Source of the DNA: Zanthoxylum bungeanum | Taxonomy: Eukaryota; Streptophyta; Magnoliopsida; Sapindales; Rutaceae | Length of the DNA: 64,000 nucleotides | Direction: 5' to 3' | NCBI GenBank assembly: GCA_019454045.1 | Contig: SKCR01041608.1 | Span: 43,905-107,904, forward strand | In this document: positions 34,351-46,595 of the stretch, piece by piece | Layout of the letters: the number at the start of each line of letters is the position of its first letter | Numbering within the stretch: the first letter of the stretch is position 1 | Position numbers and translations under genes: made by a program | Notes under the pieces: model-generated | What the model saw: only the letters and a program-made list of their open reading frames with translations | Databases searched by the model: none | Told to the model about the DNA's origin: nothing

Positions 34351-36303
34351 TGTTGGGGTTTTAGGCAGTATTCCCGGGTAACGCAGCGGAATGCCGGAAA
34401 ATCAAATTTTCCGATTTCTTTTAATTTTCATGGATAATTAAAATAAATTAATTTATTTTAATCGTTTAATACTCAACAAAACAGATTTTTACCCAAAAAT
34501 TCAGAATTTTTTAATATTACTGAAATACCCATAAACTTTACATTTTGATCATTTTAGTCCCTAAATTGTCAATTACAATTTTGAGTGATTCCAAAATAAT
34601 ACCAAAATGATTTTAACATGTCCTACACATCAAAATACATTAGCAACCAAATATATCCTATTTTCTTCAATATTGCCGAATTGACCCAATAGTTTCAAGT
34701 TTGATCATTTTAGTCCAATCTTGTTCAAAACAAGTCAAGATCAAATCCAATCAACACCAAATTAAATGTACATCATATATACATCATTACACAACATATA
34801 TATGAAAAGCTCTAAATTTGGAAAGGGTATAAACCCTAATTTTTTAATTAATCAAATTAACCAAATTAATTAAAATTAATTCAATCTAAGACTTTAATCT
34901 AATCTCTACCACACCAAACAAGTCTCACCACCATGAAACAACTCAAGAACAATTATAGATCATTATTGAGGGGCCTAACAACTCTAGAATGGCAACCAAG
35001 TCATCTAATGACTAAAAGAAAGTTTAAAAACACTTTATAAGCATTCTTTCTTAACAGGCATGTTAACATCTTTCATCTAAGCTTCCAACATCAATATTAC
35101 ACACTGAAAGTAGTAGAGAAAAATCAAACATCATAAGTTAAAGCTTGGAACCCTAGAAATATTTTTCTAGTTGAAAAGGAATTGAAAAAACTTACTTTGA
35201 TTAAAGTTTGCTTCAAATCTTCTTCTCTTTCCTTTCTTTTTCTCTCAACCTTTCTTTGTAATATTTTTGGAGACTTAGCTTATGTTATGAAGCAAATTAA
35301 AATGATAAATTTTATACCTAGGGTTGGCTGACTTCCAAGGGCAAAATTGGCAATTTGAATTTTCCAATTTTTTTTAATCAAGAATTAAAAGAATTCAAAT
35401 CCAAATTGACTACTAATTCCATAATTATACTTACATGTGCACCAATCAAAATTAGCCATTTAAAGACTTAATAATGATAATGATAAAGGTATTAAATTAT
35501 TCTAATTATTTAATAATTAAATAATTAGACAATTACTTAATACAAATATCTAAATACATGTATAATATATACATTAAATATTCCATAATACATATATTTA
35601 GAACACATGTCAAAAAATATAATTAGACAAAATATTAATGTGTATTTAATCTAAATACACACTAACTAGAAAACACTCTCTCGCACTCATGATATGCCTC
35701 TTCGGCCTGTTTCTACTCTTCTTTATGATATTGCTTTTGATGTTCGGAATCGTGTTAGCTCCTTACGAAAGGTGAATCCATCTTATGACAATAAATGGCT
35801 TCACCTTTCGTGGCACCTACCCGATGACATCTTTTGTTGATTCTTTTGTAGCCTTTTGGCTATTTCTAGGAGGGCCTGTCCTCTCTAGTGCCTGGGGTAT
35901 GCCCCTTTGCTCTTTGTATAGTTCTCTTGGTTATAATACTTACCTTATCCAAAAAAAAAAAACTAGAAAACGGCCGAATAACCCTTTAAGCATGTATTTT
36001 TCATTTAACCGTTAAACGATTTATAAATAATAAATATTATTTATAAAAGTTGCCTTAGTGCTCTACGAGTATATTTCATTAGTGAGACTCTCTAGATTCA
36101 GACATATCCGTCACAAAATCCAATTTCGTGTCCATAATCTACCCAACCGTAAATTATGATGATCACGGATAAACTCGCTGAATCATACAGGTCGAGGTAA
36201 CTACATATGTATAATCCCTCCATCACAGGTATCCGGATTATTCCAGAGATATAGATAAAAAAAGATCAAATCTCTATAGGTATAATCTCGTCGACGATTC
36301 TAT
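34351..36303 (-). repeat. Ty1/Copia 5' LTR, truncated by LINE
   Basis: Begins TGTTGGGGTTTTAGGCAG beside the PBS (the minus-strand LTR end ...CCCCAACA). It contains a 287-bp LINE at 35675-35961 and is cut at 36303 by a long LINE. The homologous continuation (about 100 bp) is missing before a short piece reappears at 40658. The internal coding region of this element is absent from the window. Confidence 0.85.
35675..35961 (+). mobile_element. 5'-truncated LINE with 10-bp target duplication
   Basis: A 287-bp LINE 3' end ([17 protein letters not shown], stop, GGGGTATGCCCC, TAATACTTACCTTATCC, A-run) is flanked by ACTAGAAAAC at 35665-35674 and 35962-35971. It inserted into the Copia LTR. Confidence 0.93.
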
Positions 36304-37670
36304 TAGGGTACCTATTAGGGTTGAGTTTGAATGGGTTCCTGTGAAATGTACCACTTGTGTGAAGTTTTTGGCCATTCGGTGAATTCCTGCCCTAAAAAGG
36401 CTCCTGGTAACGTAAACCTTCTCAGTCCTGGATTCCCAAGCCATCTATTCCTTCTATGGATAAAGTTGCTACGGCTGACACTACTAAGTATAAGGAGGGT
36501 GTCTGGATCCCGGTCTCTAAGAAGAAGAAAGGCAATGGAGCGACTGTGACCACTTCTATTAGCTTGAGCGGTGATGTGATTCAGGATCTTTCCACTGACA
36601 GGATTCTTGTATTGGGTGAGTGCTCTTCTGATAGGTTGGAATCGACTCTGGTAACTCCTCATATGTCCGTGGTTTCGTCTGAGGCAGTTTTTATGGAGGC
36701 AGAGGGAAATAAGGAAGGTGAGTGTTCCCTTGCTTCTTCACTTCTTGTCGAGGATCTTCCTAAGTCTGTTTTAGCTGTGTGTCCACCTTTTGGAGCTTAT
36801 GATTCACCCACTCCCATTGTTAACAGTTTGGCTAATAAGGCCATTGACTCTCTGGAGATCAAGAAATTGGTTTATGGTAACAAATCTAGAAAGGGTCCTG
36901 GTGGTAAGAGAAGTCAGAAACGGCAGTCCCCGAGGGGGGGGTCGTCGGCGCTGATTTGTTTGGGTTTGGCTCTACTCTTCTCTGTTTTAATGATTTTTGG
37001 TTGTTGGAACATTCGAGGTCTCAATGACCCATTAAAACATGCTGAAGTTAGGAGGTTTCTTCGTGATGAGAAGCTCTCGTTGTGTAGTTTAGTTGAAACC
37101 AAGGTTATGGAGGTTAATTTTGTGAATGTCTCTCGTGCGATTAATCCTTCATGGAAGTTTTTTTGCCACTCTGATATTCGCCTGTTTGGTCATATCTGGG
37201 TGTGTTGGAACCCTAGTGACATTGATGTTAGCATTATTCGCTCTTCAGCTCAAGTTATTCATTGTAGTGTGTCTCATATATCTGGGATGTGGAATTGTGT
37301 GGTTTCGATGGTTTATGGTGAGTGTGACTACGAGAAGTGTCGGGAGCTTTGGGCCGACCTGATTTCTAGTGGTAGTGTTTTTGATGATTCTCTGTGGCTT
37401 GTTTTGGGAGACTTCAATGCTATTCGCTCTCCGATTGAGCATTGTGGTGGATCTGTGGCTTGGCCGGCTTGGAAAGACGATTTGGGCTGCTGTTTGGGTC
37501 AGGCTGGATTGGATGATCTTCAGTTCTCTGGTTTAATAAGCAGATTCAGTCTCCTATTTGGCGTAAGTTGGACCGTGTTCTCGTTAATTCTTCTTGGGAG
37601 TGTCTCTTCCCGGGTTCTTCTGCCCGCTTTCTTCCCCCCGGATTTCAGATCATTCTCATATGGTAGTTAA
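36304..37670 (+). pseudogene. LINE ORF1 zinc knuckle and ORF2 endonuclease
   Basis: From 36304 a frame carries VPIRVEFEWVPVKC and a CCHC-type knuckle (CTTCVKFFGHSVNSC), then a low-complexity linker. In the frame open from 36456 the linker runs on without a stop into the apurinic-like endonuclease of ORF2: FGCWNIRGLNDP (catalytic Asn), SLVETKV (Glu) and WLVLGDFNAI (Asp/Asn). The endonuclease His box SDHSHMV is reached only in another frame near 37645. The enzyme nicks target DNA to prime reverse transcription. A frameshift near 37530 disables this copy. Confidence 0.85.
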
Positions 37671-39480
37671 ACTTGCAGAGCTCCGTAGGGCTTGTGATAT
37701 TGATGTTCATGGTACTCCGATGTTCCGTTTATGTTGTAAGCTGAAGAGTGTTAAGTTGGCCTTGACGAAGTTTAATGTTGAGCATTTCTCTAAGATTCAG
37801 TGTAGGGTTTTGGAGATTATGAGGGAGTTGGATAGAGTGAAGTGTGCTTTACAGGAGTGGCCTAGTGACCCTGCTCTGTTAGCTGAAGAAGCTAGTCTTT
37901 CGTTACGGTATGGTGACATGAGTCGGGCCGAGGAAGGCTTCAATAGACAGAAATCTCTTGTTCAGTGGCTAAACCTTGGGGATCAGAATACTAAATTCTT
38001 CTTTACTGCTATGAAGAGTTTTCACGGCCGTAGCAAGATTACTTCTATCACTAAGGAGGATGGGACCCGTGTGGAGGATGATGTTTTGGTTAGAGATGAG
38101 ATTGTTTCTTTTTTTGAGACCCTTTTGGGTCCCCAGCACTGTTAGCAGGATATTGATAGGGTTGCCCTTCGATCTACTATTACTAGACATGTGACTGCTG
38201 AGCAGAGTGAAACTCTTACCTGGGAGGTTTCAGATGAGGAGATTAAGGCTGTCTTGTTAGTGCTGAAGGACAATAAAGCTCCAGGCCCAGATGGGTTTAA
38301 TTCGGGTTTCTTTAAGAAGTCTTGGAGTGTTGTAGGGGATGATGTCCTTTGTGCTATTCACTCTTTCCTTTCCTATGGGCGTCTCTTGAGGCAGGTTAAT
38401 GCTACTTCTATTGCTCTGATTCCTAAGATTCCCAATCCTTCCCAGGTTAAGGATTATCGCATATTTCTTGTTGCAACACTATTTACAAGTGTATTGCTAA
38501 GCTTATTGCGAATAGGATCAAGGTTATCCTTCCATCTGTGATCAGTCATAATCAATCTGCTTTTGTTGCGGGTAGGCGTATCAGCGACAATATTCTTTTG
38601 TGTCAGGAATTGGTTCGGAATTATCATCGGACTGGTGGTTCCCCAAGATGTGCTCTTAAGATTGACTTGATGAAAGCTTATGACACTGTTCGTTGGGACT
38701 TTTTGGTTGAGGTTTTGCGGACTGTTGGTATTCCAGAGAGGATGGTGGGTTGGATTCAGAAGTGTATGACTTCTACTAGGTTTTCTGTGTCTATTAATTG
38801 AGAGTTGCATGGTTTTTTCTCTGGGGGTCGCGGGTTGCGACAAGGTGATCCTATGTCTCCTTATCTCTTTGTTTTGGCTATGGAAGTTCTGTCAGGTTTA
38901 CTTCATAAAATGGCTCTTAATCAGGGTTTCAAGTTCCACTGGTGGTGTTCTAAGGACCGTCTCACTCATCTTTGCTTTGCGAATGACCTTATGATTTTTG
39001 TAAAGCGAATGCATCCTCGGTTTCCTTGATCAAGGATTGTCTCGGGCAGTTCAGTGGTTTATCATATTTAATCCCGAATCCAGCTAAAAGTCATTTCTTT
39101 TCCTCTGGTATCTCTTCTACCCTTCAGGGCCAGCTGCGTCATGTTTTGGGGTTCCAAGTAGGGATTCTTCCAGTGCGGTATTTGGGAGTCCCTTTGATTT
39201 CTACTAAACGTTGGGCCTCAGATTGTGCTTCTCTTGTGGATCGTATTGTCATGCGTGCTAAGAGTTGGAGTAGTAAGTTTCTCTCTTATGCGGGGCAGCT
39301 TCAGCTCATTAAGTCTATTTTGTTCTCCATTCAAGTTTATTGGTCTTCTTTATTTATTCTTCCTAAGTCTGTTATTAGGAAGGTGGAGACGATTCTCCGT
39401 TATTTCCCTTGGAAGGGTAGCGCGCTCACCTCTTTTGGGGCGAGAGTGGCTTGGAGTCGAGTTTGTCTACCTCTAAATGA
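37594..39480 (+). pseudogene. LINE reverse transcriptase
   Basis: Frames 37594-38145, 38191-38541, 38538-38801, 38805-39029 and 39026-39480 together cover the linker and RT: SREEFN-type linker, VLKDNKAPGPDGFNSGFF, SIALIPKIPNPSQVKDYR, SAFVAGRRISDNILLCQEL, LKIDLMKAYDTVRWDF, GLRQGDPMSPYLFVLAME. The catalytic box reads FANDL rather than FADDL, so one essential Asp is changed. Stops at about 38145 and 38799 and several frameshifts add to the damage. Confidence 0.88.
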
Positions 39481-40540
39481 GGGGGGCTGGGGATTAAGAG
39501 ATTGGATACTTGGAATAGAGCGGCTATTGTTAAGCACATTTGGTTTCTTTGTTCTGGCCTGGTTTCTTCTTGGTCGAATTGGGTTCACTCTTATTTGTTG
39601 ATGGGGAGAAGTTTTTGGGAGGTGCCTTGTCCTACAGATTGCTCTTGGAGTTGGCGTAAGATTTTGGAGCTTCGTTCTTGGTCCCGGCGGCGGATGAGAG
39701 TTAGGATTTGGAATGGTGAGAAGACTTTATTGTGGTTTGATTTTTGGCATCCTATAGGTCCGATTGTGGACACGTTGGGTGAGAGAGTGATTTATGACTC
39801 TGGCTTGGATAGGATGGCTACAGTTGCTTCTATTATCTCTGATTCTTCTTGGCGATGGCCCCCATCTAGGTCTGCTGCCCTTGTTGATTTGTCTCGGTCC
39901 CATCTTCCGAATCCTTCTAGTATGAGGGAGGATGAGCTGGTTTGGGAGGATGATAGGAGTGGGAGATTTTCTGTGGATAGTGCGTGGAATGCTATGCGGA
40001 CAAGGGGAACCTTGTTGCATTGGTCTCGAGTTGTTTGGTTTAGGAAGGCCATTCCTTTTTGCTTTGTATGTCTATTCAGGGAGGCCTTTGTACTCAGGAT
40101 AGTTTGATGAGGTTCGGTATCTCTGCTTGCTCGCGTTGTATTCTCTGTGGTTGTTCAAGTGAGGACATTGATCATCTTTTCTTCCAGTGCTTTTTCTCTT
40201 CGAGGGTCTGGTCGACTGTGCTGGCTATGTGTGGGTTAGATTGGAGATGTCGGGATTGGCTTCAGACTGTTAAGTGGATGTGTTAGTTTACCGACGCCTC
40301 TTTACGTCATCTTCTTGTTCGGCTGTATTTTACAGCGTCAGTCTACCATATTTGGAGGGAGAGGAATGCCCACACTCATGATGTGCCTCTCCGGCATGTT
40401 TCTGTTCTCTTAGTGATATTGTTTTTGATGTTCGGAATCGTGCTAGCTTATTACGGAATGTGAAACCATCTTATGACAATAAATGGCTTCACCTATCCTG
40501 GCACTTGCCCGATGACATCTTCTGTTGATCTTATTTTGCT
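39481..40540 (+). pseudogene. LINE C-terminal zf-RVT region
   Basis: Frames 39502-40107 and 40059-40286 carry NRAAIVKHIWFLCSG, WSWRKILELRSWSRRR, WEDDRSGRFSVDSAWNAMR, then the zinc-finger CSRCILCGCSSEDIDHLFFQC. A TAG near 40284 and the final YDNKWLHLSWHLPDD, stop near 40525, complete it. The function of this domain in plant LINEs is not settled. Confidence 0.85.
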
Positions 40541-40657
40541 TGTAGCCTTTCGGCTTATCTTCTAGGAGGGCTTGTCCTCTCTAGTTGCCTGGGGTATGCC
40601 CATTTGCTCTTGTATAGTTTTCTTTTGGTTATAATACTTACTTTATCCACAAAAAAA

Positions 40658-40768
40658 GATACTTATGCTCTGTACACAGAACTGACGGATCCTATATTGA
40701 TACACACATGATTTCTTGAGGATCAGTCCACACCCAACGAATAAGCGAATGTCTGATCTAAATAATAG
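40658..40768 (-). repeat. Copia LTR scrap after the LINE
   Basis: Resembles 30838-30950 (CTCTGTACACAGAACTGACG, CACACATGAT, CAGTCCACACCCAACGAATA). It ends abruptly at 40768 against gypsy RT sequence, so the outer LTR end is deleted. Confidence 0.8.
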
Positions 40769-41083
40769 ATTGGAACCATGCAATTCATCCAATATGTCAT
40801 CTAGTCTAGGAATGTGGTGACGATACTTTACCGTAATATTGTTGATAGCTCGACAATCAATGCACATACGCCACGTCCCATCTTTCTTAGGAACTAGAAG
40901 CACCGATACTGCACAAGGACTCATGCTTTCCCTTACATACCCCTTGTCCATCAACTCCAGTACTTGCCTTTGTAGTTCATTTGTCTCATCGAGATTGCTC
41001 CTATAAGCCGGTCTGTTAGGAATGACTACTCCAGGTATGAAGTCTATCTGGTGCTCAATACCTCTAATGGGTGGAAGCCCCAC
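40769..41083 (-). pseudogene. Gypsy C2 reverse transcriptase fragment
   Basis: The minus-strand frame has [35 protein letters not shown] and RLDDILDELHGSN, the N-terminal third of a Ty3/Gypsy RT. It stops where the Copia scrap begins, before the YFDD box, and is a close relative of 45975-46300. The remaining RT, RNase H and integrase are deleted. Confidence 0.9.
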
Positions 41084-43043
41084 TAGGTATGTCCTCTGTC
41101 AGTACGTCACTGTAATCCTGCAAAATAGATGAAATAGACACAGGAAGCAAATGGTCAGTGTTAGTAAAATAAATATGAGGCTCCTTATAGACTAACAATA
41201 GCATGAGCTTGCTAGCCTTGAATGCTTTCCTAGCTTCACAATTTTAAACTCTCCTTTTTGTTTCCCCCCTCACGTTCACTCACACTCCCCTTGGGAACCC
41301 CCACGACCTTGGCCTTATTTTTCTCACCAGATACACCACTCTCGCTAGTCTCACCCAATGTGGTGTTTCCCTTCACTCTCTCTTTGTCACGCTTAAGTTG
41401 TAACTTAACTTGATCTTCATGGACTTGTGCAAGTGCAAGTGGGTATAATGTAATGGGTTTTCCCTTATGCTGAAAAGAGTACTTGTTCTGGAACCCATCA
41501 TGAATAACCTTCTTATCAAACTGCCACGGTCTACCAAAAGAATATGTCCTGCATGCATCGATATCACATCACATAGGACATCATCTATGTATGGCCCAAT
41601 GGTAAAGCTCAACAATACCTACTTTGTCACACTTATTTCCCCACAATCATTTAACCACTGCAACTTGTAAGGCTTCGGGTGTCTCAAGCAACTCAACCCC
41701 AATCGCTCAATCAAAGTTGTGCTAGCAACATTAGTACAACTGCCCCCATCTATGATCATACTACACCCATTGCCATTCACACGAAACCTAGTATGGAATA
41801 TGTTCTCTCTCTGCTGCACACTCTCATCCTCTACAACATGTGCACTCAAAGCACGCTTGACAACTAAGGATAAGTTATTCAGCCGGTATGCAGCTACCTC
41901 ATGGTCACTAGCATCCTCCAACTTTGGCATCTCCTCCTCAACCTCACTATCGGTAGAGTACACCTCTCCACTTTTTTTTATCAATCACTAAGGTACGCCT
42001 ATTGGGACATTGTGAAGCATAGTGTCTCATGCCCAAACATTTGAAACACTTTACATCCTTAGTTCTAGTAGCTGAACCCTCGGGTTTTGGTCTAGTTTTG
42101 CTCGGTTCTGCAGCCTCCTTACCCTTGGCATTAGGTTCGTCCCTAGGCTTATTAGAGCCTCCACTGAACTCGCCTCTAGGCTTGTCAAAGCCTCCATCTC
42201 GCTTCTCATTCGAAACCCATTTTCCCTTCCATGCAGAAGTAGCCTGAGTATCAAATCTTGATGTTGACCTTTTCTTGAGTTGCCTTTCTACCTTGATAGC
42301 CATGTGAAACATATCCTCCAAATCAACATAGTGATGCAACTCCACCATGTTTGAATATCTCTCTATTCAAGCCCCCTAGAAACCGTGCCACAGTAGCTTC
42401 TGCATCCTCAACTACATTTGCCCTGATCATGGCAACTTCCATCTCGGTGTAATAGTCCTCAACACTATTGGTCCCATGATACAGATGTTGTAGTTTATGA
42501 TACAATTCCCTATAGTAATGGCTGGGTATAAATCTCTTTCTCATGAGACCTCTAAGTTCTGCCCATGTCTGAACCGGTCTCTCATATTCTCCTCCGAGTA
42601 GAGACAAGCTGATCCCACCAAATCATAGCATAATCGGTAAACTCAATTGCTGCCAGATTGATCTTCTTCTCGTCTGAGTAGTGATGATAGCTGAAAATCA
42701 ATTCTATTTTCTTTTCCCATTCTAAATAAGCTTCATGATCATTCTTGCCGTGGAATGTTGGTATCTTGATCTTGATGCTACCTAGATCACCATCTACATC
42801 TCCTCGTCTACCACATCCCCTCCTATCATAATCCCCTCTTCTGGCATCAAATGCACCTCTATCATCAAATCGTTTATCCCTCCTATCATTCCTCATATCA
42901 AACCTCCTATTAGGCCTCCTATCATGCCCAGGCTAAAATCTCTCCTCCACATCATCAAGACCATCAGAATCATCAAACTCATTTTCAGTTTCCACTTCAT
43001 CTGGTGGTACATGTCGAGGTGGCACATTATGAGGTGGTGGTAC
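41084..43043 (-). pseudogene. Gypsy C2 protease and Gag, degenerate
   Basis: 41084-41372 is the protease-RT linker. 41373-41984 in two frames is the protease (MIIDGGSCTNVAS, HPKPYKLQWLNDCGEI, FTIGPYIDDVLCDVI) and the acidic DSEVEEEMPKLED segment. 41947-42896 holds Gag with the knuckle CFKCLGMRHYASQC and the core (AYLEWEKKIELIF, YAMIWWDQLVSTRRR, ELYHKLQHLYHG). 42893-43043 holds the Gag N-terminal part (VPPRHVPPDEVETENEFDD). Four or more frame breaks occur. The upstream leader and LTR of C2 are absent; the next base is the LTR of C3. Confidence 0.9.
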
Positions 43044-43550
43044 TGACAAGAAACCCACTTGGATTCGAAATCCAAGCAAACCCCAAGCAACGGACGAAAC
43101 CCCAAGAACCGCGAATTTGATTTTGTAGGAACAAAAACCCTTCCAAGGCCACAAAGAAGACCCACAAAGAACTTGCCCTTGAGAACCTTTAAGATGAATC
43201 CTTGTAGTGTTTTGCTAGCAATGGAGACGCCACTAAGTATGCCAAACTTAGATAAGTCGATTCAAACTTGAAAAGGGGAATCCCTCCCTACCTTATCCAA
43301 AAAAAAAAGGAATCCCTCTCTTACAATAATTCAGCCATAGCCAAAGTTTTAAGCTTTTGAGTTTACAATTTCGTTGATTACCACCCTCAAATGAAGAAGA
43401 AAGTAAGCTTAAATAGTGTTACAAAAAGAAACCCTAAAGGCATAAAGACAACAATGCCCCTAAAAACGAAATTACACAAATATCAAGTCTTTAAGTCTTC
43501 AAATGCCTAGGAAGCTTTATTCTAAACTGATTTGGGCCAAGTGAATTGGT
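43044..43550 (-). repeat. Gypsy C3 3' LTR (inner boundary approximate)
   Basis: Starts TGACAAGAAACCCACTTGG, the same terminal words as the LTR at 54834. It lies downstream (minus sense) of the C3 pol stop at 43585. The inner end could be anywhere from about 43484 (purine-rich GAAGACTTAAAGACT before TGATATT on the minus strand) to 43557. It holds a tail-only LINE insertion. Confidence 0.7.
43287..43308 (+). mobile_element. 22-bp tail-only LINE insertion
   Basis: CCTACCTTATCC plus ten A is the last part of the LINE 3' end. It is flanked by GGAATCCCTC at 43277-43286 and 43309-43318. The related LTR at 55067 has the site without the insert. Confidence 0.85.
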
Positions 43551-43584
43551 TTTGGGCCCTTTCCATCGAAGCCCACATGCATCT

Positions 43585-45266
43585 CTATTGTTTGTTGCAG
43601 TCGGCCATAAAACTCTGAACTAATCCCGCCATTGCTTCTCTGAGTCTTTTGGTCCTCTGCCTCGTAATTGGCCCTTCTGGTACTTGTAATGCGTCATTTG
43701 GTTTGTTGTCGGCCTGGATCATGTCATCCCCTCCCTCTTGAAAAGGATTCGACCTCGAATCTGTACCTGCGTCAAAAGGAGTTAAGTCAGAAACATTAAA
43801 TGTAGTAGACACATTATACTTACCTTGTAAATCCAGCTTGTATGCATTTTCATTAATCCGTTCCAAAACTTGAAATGGACCATCCCCTCTTGGTTGTAGC
43901 TTAGATTTACGTTGTTCAGGAAATCTCTCCTTGCGCATGTGTACCCAAACCCAATCTCCAGGCTGAAATACCACACGCTTTCTTCCCTTATTAGCATGAG
44001 AAGCATATTGCTCATTCTTTCGTTGTATTTGCTCTCTTGCTTTCTCAAGTATGTGCTTCACCAAATCGGCTTTCCTTTTTCCATCTAGCCCCGCATGCTC
44101 ATCAACAGGCAAAGGTAACAAATCCAATGGAGTTAGTGGCTGAAAACCATAAACAATTTCAAAAGGTGAAAATGATGTAGAAGAATGAATGCTACGATTA
44201 TATGTAAACTCAATAAATGGCAAACAATCTTCCCAACTCTTCAAATTCTTGCCAACATTGTGCACAATAATTGAGACAAAGTCCTATTAACGACCTCTGT
44301 TTGTCCATCAGTCTGTGGATGACATGTGGTAGAATACAATAGTTTGGTGCCTAGTTTAGCCCACAACACCTTCCAAAAATGGCTAAGGAACTTAACATCT
44401 CTATCAGATACAATACTCCTAGGTATACCATGGAGTCGCACTATGTCTCTGAAAAATAAATCTGCAATGTTTGTAGCATCATCGGTTTTATGACATGCAA
44501 TGAAATGAGCCATTTTACTAAACCTATCAACTACAACAAATATTGAATCTCTACCCCTCTTTGTCCTAGGCAAACCTAACACAAAATCCATCGATATATC
44601 AACCCAGGGTTCACTAGGTACAGGCAAAGGAGTATACAAACCATGTGGCATTAATTTAGATTTGGCATGCTTACATGTTAGACACTTATCACAAATATGC
44701 TCAACATCACGTTTCATTTTAGGCCAATAAAAGTGCTCATGTAAAATAGCTAAAGTCTTAGTAATCCCAAAATGCCCCATCAAACCTCCCCCATGCGCTT
44801 CTTTCACAAGCAACTCACGCATACTACAAGCAGGAACACACAACCTGTTCGCTTTAAATAAGAATCCGTCATGAATGTAAAACTTTCCAAAAGATGACTT
44901 TGCACAAGTAGCAAAAATCTCACCAAAATCAGAATCACACTCATATAATTCCTTAATCAAATCAAATCCCAACATCCGTGCATGCATTGAAGTAAGTAAA
45001 ACATACCTGCGAGATAATGCATCGGCCACTATGTTTTCTTTACCTTGCTTGTAGCGTATAACATATGGAAATGACTCAACGAATTCCATCCATTTTGCGT
45101 GTCGCTTATTCAGCTTACCTTGACCCTTCAACTGTTTTAATGATTCATGGTCGGTGTGGATCACGAACTCTTTAGGCCACAAGTAGTGCTGCCATGTCTC
45201 AAGTGCTCTCACAAGCGCATATAACTCTTTGTCATACGTGGGGTACCTCAAAGCTGCTCCATTCAT
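43585..45266 (-). pseudogene. Gypsy C3 RNase H (end) and integrase
   Basis: 44241-45266 holds RNase H ([39 protein letters not shown]), the integrase zinc module ([25 protein letters not shown]) and the catalytic core: [11 protein letters not shown] (Asp), IVSDRDVKF (Asp) and [11 protein letters not shown] (Glu). A frameshift near 44255 leads to 43585-44265 (LPFIEFTYNRSIHSST, FQPGDWVWVHMRKERFPEQR, FNVSDLTPFDAG, GPITRQRTKRLREAM). No classical chromodomain is recognisable. The C-terminus resembles CRM-type chromovirus ends, which I infer from memory only. Confidence 0.88.
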
Positions 45267-45299
45267 CTTCTCACTAAAATAGGCTATTGGCCGCTTCTC

Positions 45300-46592
45300 T
45301 TACATGAGAACTGCTCCAATACCTAACCCTGATGCGTCGCACTCAATCTCAAATGTCTTCTCGAAGTTGGGTAGTGCTAAAATGGGTGCACTGCATAACT
45401 TCGCTTTAAGGTCCTGGAATGCTCGCTCTTGCGTCTCGCCCCATTGAAAACCAACTGTCTTCTTTACTACCTCAGTCAATGGCGCGGCAATGCTACTGAA
45501 GTCCTTGACAAATCTCCTATAGAAGCTCGCTAACCCATGAAAGCTTCGGACTTCTGTCACTGTAGTTGGTGTAGGCCATTCCTGAATTGCCTTTACCTTC
45601 TCCACATCTACCTCGATGCCATCTGCACTCACAACAAAGCCAAGAAAAACAATTATATCCATGCAAAATGTGCATTTGTCAGAGTTAGCATACAATTGTT
45701 CTTTTCGTAAAACATCAAGTACATGCTTCAAATGCAGCACATGCTCATCTACTGTTTTACTGTAAACTAAGATGTCATCAAAATAAACCACAACAAACTT
45801 ACCTAAAAATGCACGCATAACATGATTCATCAATCTCATAAATGTGCTAGGTGCGTTTGAGAGACCAAATGGCATAACTAACCATTCATACAAGCCATAC
45901 TTAGCCTTAAATGCAGTCTTCCACTCATCTCCCTCTCTCATGCGAATTTGATGGTAACCACTCTTTAAGTCAATCTTACTAAAAATTTTGGAACCATGCA
46001 ATTCATCCAACATGTCATCTAGTCTAGGAATGGGGTGACGATACTTTACCGTAGTATTGTTGATAGCTCGACAATCAACGCACATACGCCACGTCCCATC
46101 TTTCTTAGGAACTAGAAGTACTGGTACTGCACAAGGGCTCATGATTTCCCTTACATACCCCTTATCCATCAATTCTCGTACTTGCCTTTGTAGCTCCTTT
46201 GTCTCCTCGGGATTGCTCCTATAAGCCGGTCTGTTAGGAATGACTGCTCCAGGTATGAAGTCTATATGGTGCTCAATACCTCTAATGGGTGGAAGCCCAC
46301 TAGGTATGTCCTCTGTGAGTACGTCACTGTAATCCTGCAAAAGAGATGAAATAGACACAGGAAGCAAAGGGTCAGCGTTAGTAAAATAAATATGAGGCTC
46401 CTTATAGACTAACAATAGCATGATCTTGCTAGCCTTGAACGCTTTCCTCGCTTCACCCTCACCCATGTAGAAACTCTTTTTAACTCTCCCTTTTGTTTCC
46501 CCATCACGTTCACTCACACCCCCCTTGGAAACTCCCACGGTCTTGGCCTTATTTTTCTCACCAGAGACAACACTCTTACTAGTTTCGCCCAA
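45300..46592 (-). CDS. Gypsy C3 reverse transcriptase
   Basis: A 430-aa open frame: linker ([20 protein letters not shown]), RT with [50 protein letters not shown], the catalytic [22 protein letters not shown] and the RNase H start [17 protein letters not shown]. It ends at a TAA where relatives continue [11 protein letters not shown] in the same frame, so one nonsense change separates it from the RNase H downstream. The catalytic residues are intact. The N-terminus is limited by a LINE insertion at 46596. Confidence 0.92.
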   Translation of the reverse strand: MGETSKSVVSGEKNKAKTVGVSKGGVSERDGETKGRVKKSFYMGEGEARKAFKASKIMLLLVYKEPHIYFTNADPLLPVSISSLLQDYSDVLTEDIPSGLPPIRGIEHHIDFIPGAVIPNRPAYRSNPEETKELQRQVRELMDKGYVREIMSPCAVPVLLVPKKDGTWRMCVDCRAINNTTVKYRHPIPRLDDMLDELHGSKIFSKIDLKSGYHQIRMREGDEWKTAFKAKYGLYEWLVMPFGLSNAPSTFMRLMNHVMRAFLGKFVVVYFDDILVYSKTVDEHVLHLKHVLDVLRKEQLYANSDKCTFCMDIIVFLGFVVSADGIEVDVEKVKAIQEWPTPTTVTEVRSFHGLASFYRRFVKDFSSIAAPLTEVVKKTVGFQWGETQERAFQDLKAKLCSAPILALPNFEKTFEIECDASGLGIGAVLM

Positions 46593-46595
46593 AGT

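Larger units (their letters stand above)
36304..40657 (+). mobile_element. Long L1-type LINE, 5'-truncated
   Basis: About 4.35 kb ending TACTTTATCC plus an A-run at 40650-40657. It includes the end of ORF1, endonuclease, RT and zf-RVT regions, all damaged. It opens inside ORF1 (VPIRVEFEWVPVKC). It lies in the Copia LTR, but about 100 bp of LTR are missing at the site and no clear target duplication is seen. Confidence 0.9.
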
